This document shows positions 60,201-64,000 of a stretch of DNA of 64,000 nucleotides, piece by piece; position 1 is the stretch's first letter, and each line of letters starts with the position of its first letter. The DNA comes from Cymbomonas tetramitiformis. Lineage: Eukaryota; Chlorophyta; Pyramimonadophyceae; Pyramimonadales; Pyramimonadaceae. Made by a program: the position numbers and the translations under genes. The stretch lies in NCBI GenBank assembly GCA_001247695.2, contig LGRX02035185.1, positions 1 through 64,000 on the forward strand, in the 5' to 3' direction. The notes under the pieces are model-generated. The model worked only from the letters and a program-made list of their open reading frames with translations. It did no database searches and was not told the DNA's origin.

Positions 60201-60393
60201 ATCTCCGAGCCCCAGGGAAGGCGCTCATCGTCAGGACACGGCTCGCGGTCGACATGCCGGCATTGGCGCGTCGCGTGCTCCCCAGAGACGCCAAAGTTAT
60301 GATGAAATCTGGGAGGAGAGGAGAAGGGAGAGCGCACTGGGGCCTTTTCAAGGGGGCACCGGGCCGGCTGCAGCCCGGCGCGCCCGTCACTGA
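57184..60393 (+). CDS. 1,069-residue ORF of unknown function in element F
   Basis: The frame is open from GTG 57,184 and overlaps the gag-protease ORF. Near the start, LRRFNSEEKERLEARCQSMV and EAGFLRPSS resemble the segment that begins Ty3 reverse transcriptases (compare KYSPGEQEIIDLHCKELLEY and GFIEPASQ in the next ORF), but no polymerase follows. Residues about 160-770 look globular: many Trp, Tyr and aromatic-rich stretches such as WPNGVFDPARLEYHAAVFQ. Around 815-870 there is a possible coiled coil, and the last 200 residues are Ser/Pro/Arg-rich and disordered. No membrane span is evident. No family is recognised; it occupies the position where polymerase would be expected. Confidence 0.75.
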   Translation: MCACTLCILAKPPRANGSLASWLEEMRLRRFNSEEKERLEARCQSMVEAGFLRPSSMIQGELTGRVSSHTESSTYEPPAPGTSLTDQMLGMLQASSRSQREANVATRGEWSSAEEPDARGSDTPASLATTQSDPRYPDLTLEQEAASEADFKLASVQPWVGMAVNPWDYQDKESRWSQQRLYIDRTGYARLCTLCEEGDGGGVDAGFVRVKFSRCGEYKTILETELLWPDFTLVDQKVDKETKIPSETWTTRASGRKDNDQVPLPDCGAHREAGRYTMASVQEILNTHQTYPGVVTGKLMWDKVARQFCVLSEHTRAQWDLMERMVRHTMEGAANMTPMGKMTGEFQLPFYYEKDQRWQYQHLKYVQRVDIADLRARLKVRYDMEVAGVEDENAKVVPQLTLSDAADKVGKFYPVTDGEGGSGEVFSTNAAAVEYLHLGDNTRVMLGACKTEEQAHDALDTYGARRNPPVRTSKTLRTSRTVRGDEAGPSGSAPPPSSATLRLRHQTWPNGVFDPARLEYHAAVFQGTYEPESPTRSENTAGEANWLDLGGISEFTALHGQTVFLIQYRCFMGEIEFQLGKPFAQRGKGVHTQRLSSQTLHQYSSSAGVGQRGEFLPLGGQSKGCTGGLLGTLQKHMEHLVDRTQLLEIARGHLSDGPRQGTLRVFKTRANARSKAVYYLFEDNRYYRERGPSNMAFTLEYLSSGTRKFDCCSWETWNKVAVMHREPLSAFTSSVGPALLAEARRAEVQVRLRNDFMRCLDPIEGEDAGSEEGDGSISGYSSDLAAVEGVSTHTGRTRTPSPQTEDEDSVEVISERLVGLSASLAQGQAEVAANHLTMAALSESIRARQDIIREYEERPRAARATARMSTLGPDCPGLDGRDGARATPTPAPYSGRVLGGISTRGLECNMAQRPEHQSINDILRSPAHSVCTQQTEAVPPAAQEQDSVSYVPSTPSSTAPSSPERSSGFVAHVDTRPSGHPAARPQSTTENAVQQRSPRAGQRRRRSPSPREGAHRQDTARGRHAGIGASRAPQRRQSYDEIWEERRRESALGPFQGGTGPAAARRARH

Positions 60394-61610
60394 GAAGCAG
60401 CCCCGGCGGAAAGCCGGGCACGCAGCCCGCCAATGATAGGCGGGCGAAGCGCACTCAGGTGTGCTTCCTGCTCGTGGGGGTGTTCGTGCGCTTGCATTGG
60501 CCGCAGCTGCCTCACTTTGCAGTATGGCCACTACCCGGTCTTGGGTACATCACGATGTACCCAAGCCACTCTTTGTTCCGCACGCCATGGCGAGCTCGAA
60601 ACATTTCAAGTGTCCATATGGCCGATATAGGTTGTCAATAACACACCAATCTTGGGTATGAACCATATGATTGGCGGTATTCGTGTCATAGACATGGGTT
60701 TTGGGGGGCGGTTGCCTAGGTGATTTTCCAGAAAATACGAAATTCTCAAGTTCTAAATTCTTGGGTACATCGCTTGGGTACATCGATTTGCATGCATGGT
60801 TATGCACATGAACATTGCATATTTGGTCGATGTTTCATTAGGGCATTAACATAGACCCTTCAAAGCACTTATTTTATCATGGGTCGGTCCCATACCTCAC
60901 AAGTTATCATACTTCATCATCAAGACTTCTCATCATAAAACAATGTCAAATTTTAGATTTCGCCTCGAAAAAATGCGCGCGGACATGCGTGATGACTCCC
61001 ACCCATCGATCTATTGAACGAAGGCATATTTATCGGTGCAATGCATGCTATCGCAAATACGATTGCCAAAGAATGAGCTGACAAATATTTTTGGTCATAA
61101 TAATCGATATCACAGGTCACCTTCAACCGCTCGCGTCGACTCGTCCCCATACCCGATAAGGTACCTCGTGCCGTGCGGCAAGTAAGCAGTTAAGCTTGGG
61201 GATCTAGGGTACGCCGAACATGACGAAAATAAATTAATTAAGATATTGTGGTGTAACAAACCTTAAAAAGTATTCCACTTTGTGAAGAATCCCCCCCCCT
61301 AAGATATGCGAGACTGTGAAAAAGGCGAGTCGCAACAAACCGTGGTAAAAAAACAATTAGAAAAATGTTTTTGGGAGCCAAGTTGCGATTTGCATGGGTT
61401 TGAATGCACCTGACATGATATATATCCTACCAGGATGCTTGTGACGGCATATTCCCGTGTTCATGATGATGTTGGCTAGCTATATTGATGATTCGTAACG
61501 ACAAACCGTTAAATTTATGCCCCCATACCGTCGATTTAGCTTGGGTACATCCCTATGTACCCAGACCCTCTTGGGTACATCCCCATGTACCACCGGGTAG
61601 TGGACAAGTA
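60394..61610. other. AT-rich interval with GGGTACAT palindromes
   Basis: Composition drops sharply from the GC-rich ORFs on both sides. Palindromes with arms TTGGGTACAT and ATGTACCCAA, separated by 4 bp, occur near 60,541-60,564 and 61,540-61,562; half copies are at 60,760-60,780 and 61,570-61,590. The facing inner arms (GATGTACCCAAGC and its complement) could be terminal inverted repeats of a ~1-kb inserted DNA element (about 60,554-61,551), but no clear target duplication is seen. Confidence 0.6.
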
Positions 61611-64000
61611 ATGGCAGTATGGATGGCTATGGAGGTATTCAGATTTCTTGGTGAGGTCGTCTCCTGCTGGGCATTCCACGCTGAAGTGCCCCGCAGAGCC
61701 ATGGCACGCGCATTGTGGGCCATGCGCGCAGCACCACTCGAACCATGGGCACATCAACAGGCGCCTCTGCGAGTGCTGTTGGAGCTGGCCAGGCACCTAC
61801 TGCTGTTGACCAAGGGTGGCCTTGAGGTAGCTGGGCTCCACCACGCCCGGCGTGGGCTGTGGTACGTGCCATTGCTACGGTTCTGTCTCGCCATGCTCGC
61901 CATGCACTTCACGCACATGGTCGGCACTCTGGGGTGCGTCTTGACAGTTGGCGCCCACATTGTCCACCATGGGTTGCCATGCTCCGGCTTGATTTACAAT
62001 GGTGGCACGTTCGCCACGCTGGAGACTCAGATAGGTCGCGCGCTGGCGGTCGCCCAGCGGATCTTGGCCGCAGGGCCGGCTACGCTGGCCGCTGTTCCTC
62101 GGCGCATGCAGAAGCCGCGCTTTGCCGCCCGACTGCAGCGCCTGCAGTTCACAGCCGCTTGCTACCAAGTGGCGCACTGTGTCTATGTGATATCAGTCTT
62201 GGCGCTGGTGGTCTACGTGTCTGCGGGAGGAGGCCTGGGCCGTATGCAAGGGGGGTGGAGGATGTTGACTTGCATACTGACCCTTCACCCTCCAGTTAAA
62301 CCAGTGGGTACCAGCAGAATTTTAAAACTTTTGCTGCTACTAGCGGTGGCTGCTTGGGTGGCCGCTGTGGCCCCTGGGGAGTTTCAGGGCGTGCTGGCGA
62401 TGGGATCGTGCTCGGGCTCGCCGACCAGATCTATCAGGACCGCCTGGGAAGACCAGAGGTCTTCGCGCCAATGGGACACCGGATGGGAGGCTATGGTGGC
62501 GGAGCGAGACGAGGTGCTTCCGCACACGGTGCTGGACACGTTACAGCCAGGGGGCACGACCAGGGTCACCAAGGACGAGGCCGCGTGGCTGGACACTGAG
62601 CTCAATGCCACCTTCGGAGGGCATCCCGAGTTCACCGAGGAGAATTGGGAGGAGATGCGCGACGTGGTAAGGAGGTGCAGCTACTGCTTCGCCAACAAGC
62701 CGCAGGACATCAAAGGCTACCATGGGGGCGCGGCACATGCGACCTTTGCCATCCCTTTCAAGGACGAGACTAAGGTAGCTTACCAACGACCGAGGAAATA
62801 CAGCCCGGGAGAGCAGGAGATCATCGATCTGCACTGCAAGGAACTGCTGGAATATGGCTTCATCGAGCCGGCTTCGCAGCACTGCAGACACGCCAGCAAC
62901 GTGGTGGTCGCGGGGAAGAAGGATCACGACACTGGACAGTGGACCTCGACGAGATTCTGCGTCGACCTCCGGAATACGAACCGGTTGTCGCTGAAGGATA
63001 ACACGTTACCACATCGTCCAGAAGAGCTCTACCAGCGCGTGGCCAAAGCCAAGTTCAAGACTACCCTGGACGCGACCAAGGCGTTCCACCAGATTCCCAT
63101 GACCACTGAGGAGGACAGGGACAAGACAGCGTTCTGGTGGGGCAACCAGCTTTATCGCTACACATCCATGCCGTTTGGAGCAGCGGGAGCGACCGCAGCC
63201 TTCATCAGGATCATGGACTACGAGCTACGCCACCTGCAACACTGCACGGTGGCGTACGTCGATGACGTGTGCATATACTCAGACACCGCTGAGCAGCACA
63301 TCAAGGATGTGGAAGCCGTGCTTCGCACTTTGGGGGATGCGGGGATACGTCTGCATTCGGGCAAGTCGACCTTCGGGTCAGCCACGGTGGACTTCTTGGG
63401 CTACCGCATCGGCTATAACACCATTGGCGCGCAGGACATCAAGTGCAAGGCCATCCAAGAGCTGCCCAAGCCCGAGGATAAAACTGGAGTACGCTCCATC
63501 CTTGGACTCATGAACTATTACAAAGGTCTGGTGGGGGAACCCATGGGACCCAACTACTCAGAGATGGCACGACCATTGAACGACTTGCTCAGAAAGGAAG
63601 TGTTGGATGTCAAGGAAGCTTGGGGGAAGGATCAGGACCAGGCATTGCAAGCATTGAAGGACGCCCTATGTTCGGGGAGATGTTTGAAGCCCATTGATTA
63701 CAGCAAGCCCATCTTCCTCTACACAGACTGGAGCAACCATGGCATTGGCGCAGTGCTGGGGCAGAAGGACGAGAATGGCGTAGAGCACATCTGTGTGGTC
63801 ATCAGCCGCTCGCTGTCGAAGACCGAGAGACAGTACGCGAGCTTCCAGGGTGAGATGCTGGCAGTGGTGTGGGCCATCCGCACACTACGACAGTACCTGC
63901 ACGGGATCCACTTCACGCTGATCACCGACCATTCGCCGCTCACAACACTCATGGAGAAGGGGGACCTACAAGGTCAACACCTACGCTGGGCCATCAGCCT
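61611..64000 (+). CDS. pol: Membrane-segment plus reverse transcriptase/RNase H ORF of element F (partial)
   Basis: From ATG 61,611 the frame stays open to the window end (796 codons). Three strongly hydrophobic stretches precede the polymerase: about residues 84-120 (WYVPLLRFCLAMLAMHF...), 189-208 (VYVISVLALVVYVSAGGG) and 237-256 (ILKLLLLLAVAAWVAAV). Reverse transcriptase runs from about 390 (YSPGEQEIIDLHCKELLEYG), with RFCVDLRNTNRLS, the catalytic VAYVDDVCIYS near 548 and FLGYRIG. RNase H begins at FLYTDWSNHGIGAVLG near 702 and continues to TDHSPLTTLM at the edge. RT and RNase H are of Ty3 type. A membrane-anchored polymerase precursor would be unusual. Confidence 0.82.
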   Translation, partial: MAVWMAMEVFRFLGEVVSCWAFHAEVPRRAMARALWAMRAAPLEPWAHQQAPLRVLLELARHLLLLTKGGLEVAGLHHARRGLWYVPLLRFCLAMLAMHFTHMVGTLGCVLTVGAHIVHHGLPCSGLIYNGGTFATLETQIGRALAVAQRILAAGPATLAAVPRRMQKPRFAARLQRLQFTAACYQVAHCVYVISVLALVVYVSAGGGLGRMQGGWRMLTCILTLHPPVKPVGTSRILKLLLLLAVAAWVAAVAPGEFQGVLAMGSCSGSPTRSIRTAWEDQRSSRQWDTGWEAMVAERDEVLPHTVLDTLQPGGTTRVTKDEAAWLDTELNATFGGHPEFTEENWEEMRDVVRRCSYCFANKPQDIKGYHGGAAHATFAIPFKDETKVAYQRPRKYSPGEQEIIDLHCKELLEYGFIEPASQHCRHASNVVVAGKKDHDTGQWTSTRFCVDLRNTNRLSLKDNTLPHRPEELYQRVAKAKFKTTLDATKAFHQIPMTTEEDRDKTAFWWGNQLYRYTSMPFGAAGATAAFIRIMDYELRHLQHCTVAYVDDVCIYSDTAEQHIKDVEAVLRTLGDAGIRLHSGKSTFGSATVDFLGYRIGYNTIGAQDIKCKAIQELPKPEDKTGVRSILGLMNYYKGLVGEPMGPNYSEMARPLNDLLRKEVLDVKEAWGKDQDQALQALKDALCSGRCLKPIDYSKPIFLYTDWSNHGIGAVLGQKDENGVEHICVVISRSLSKTERQYASFQGEMLAVVWAIRTLRQYLHGIHFTLITDHSPLTTLMEKGDLQGQHLRWAIS

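Larger units (their letters stand above)
52812..64000 (+). mobile_element. Ty3-type retroelement F, continues beyond the window
   Basis: It starts TGTCACAAACCACGGC, matching the start of D. Order: LTR and leader, gag-protease ORF, a 1,069-residue ORF of unknown function, an AT-rich interval, then an ORF with membrane segments followed by reverse transcriptase and RNase H, open at the window end. Integrase and the 3' LTR should lie to the right. The unknown and membrane parts are not standard for Ty3 elements. A boundary between two different elements somewhere in 60,394-61,610 cannot be excluded. Confidence 0.8.

Noticed and set aside
61165..61210. 5S rRNA-like text (AAGCAGTTAAGCTTGGGGATC)
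   Set aside because: Only the short internal-control-like stretch matches; the rest of a 120-nt 5S gene, including its pairing ends, is not present.

Overview
The window is nuclear DNA of a eukaryote with intron-rich genes and many transposable elements. Multi-exon genes with GT-AG introns, proline-rich cell-surface protein architecture, chromodomain Ty3-type elements carrying DNA methyltransferase-like domains and abundant minisatellites fit a green alga (a chlorophyte, perhaps a prasinophyte with a large repeat-rich genome). That assignment is inference; no rRNA or organelle marker is present.

Layout. 1-704: tandem array of a 175-bp satellite. About 1,980-14,490: a large Ty3/Gypsy element, here called G (gag; protease-RT-RNase H plus a Dam-like adenine methyltransferase domain; integrase plus chromodomain plus a broken phage/giant-virus-type cytosine methyltransferase domain), with a 3' LTR from 13,281. 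15,548-19,458: a hAT DNA transposon with decayed transposase, interrupted by a small LTR element, E (15,663-16,951). 20,176-21,330: an orphan RecQ zinc-binding exon and a local tandem repeat. 21,416-26,271: non-autonomous LTR element C, whose right LTR is split by Ty3-type element D (23,039-26,204). 26,433-32,640: a 178-bp satellite array split by LTR element A (26,972-31,928), itself split by gag-only LTR element B (27,537-30,816).

33,038-51,780 is an island of three host genes: a serine/threonine dehydratase with a probable organellar targeting peptide (+, 12 exons), a classical short-chain dehydrogenase/reductase (-, 6 exons) and a secreted-then-anchored NHL-repeat, proline-rich, single-pass membrane protein (+). 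The second and third are divergently arranged around a 1.4-kb spacer; the first two converge.

52,812-64,000 (window end): Ty3-type element F, related to D through Gag. It has gag-protease, a 1,069-residue ORF of unknown function, an AT-rich palindrome-bearing interval, and an ORF with predicted membrane segments fused in front of reverse transcriptase/RNase H.

The small elements A, B, C and E share a primer-binding site matching the anticodon arm of initiator tRNA-Met, typical of copia-like half-tRNA priming, and A, B, C and E are each bounded by 5-bp target duplications, so the nesting order can be read directly. The most unusual items are the two methyltransferase-like domains in G, the unknown and membrane-segment ORFs of F, and the hairpin-bearing repeat arrays in the leaders of D and F.
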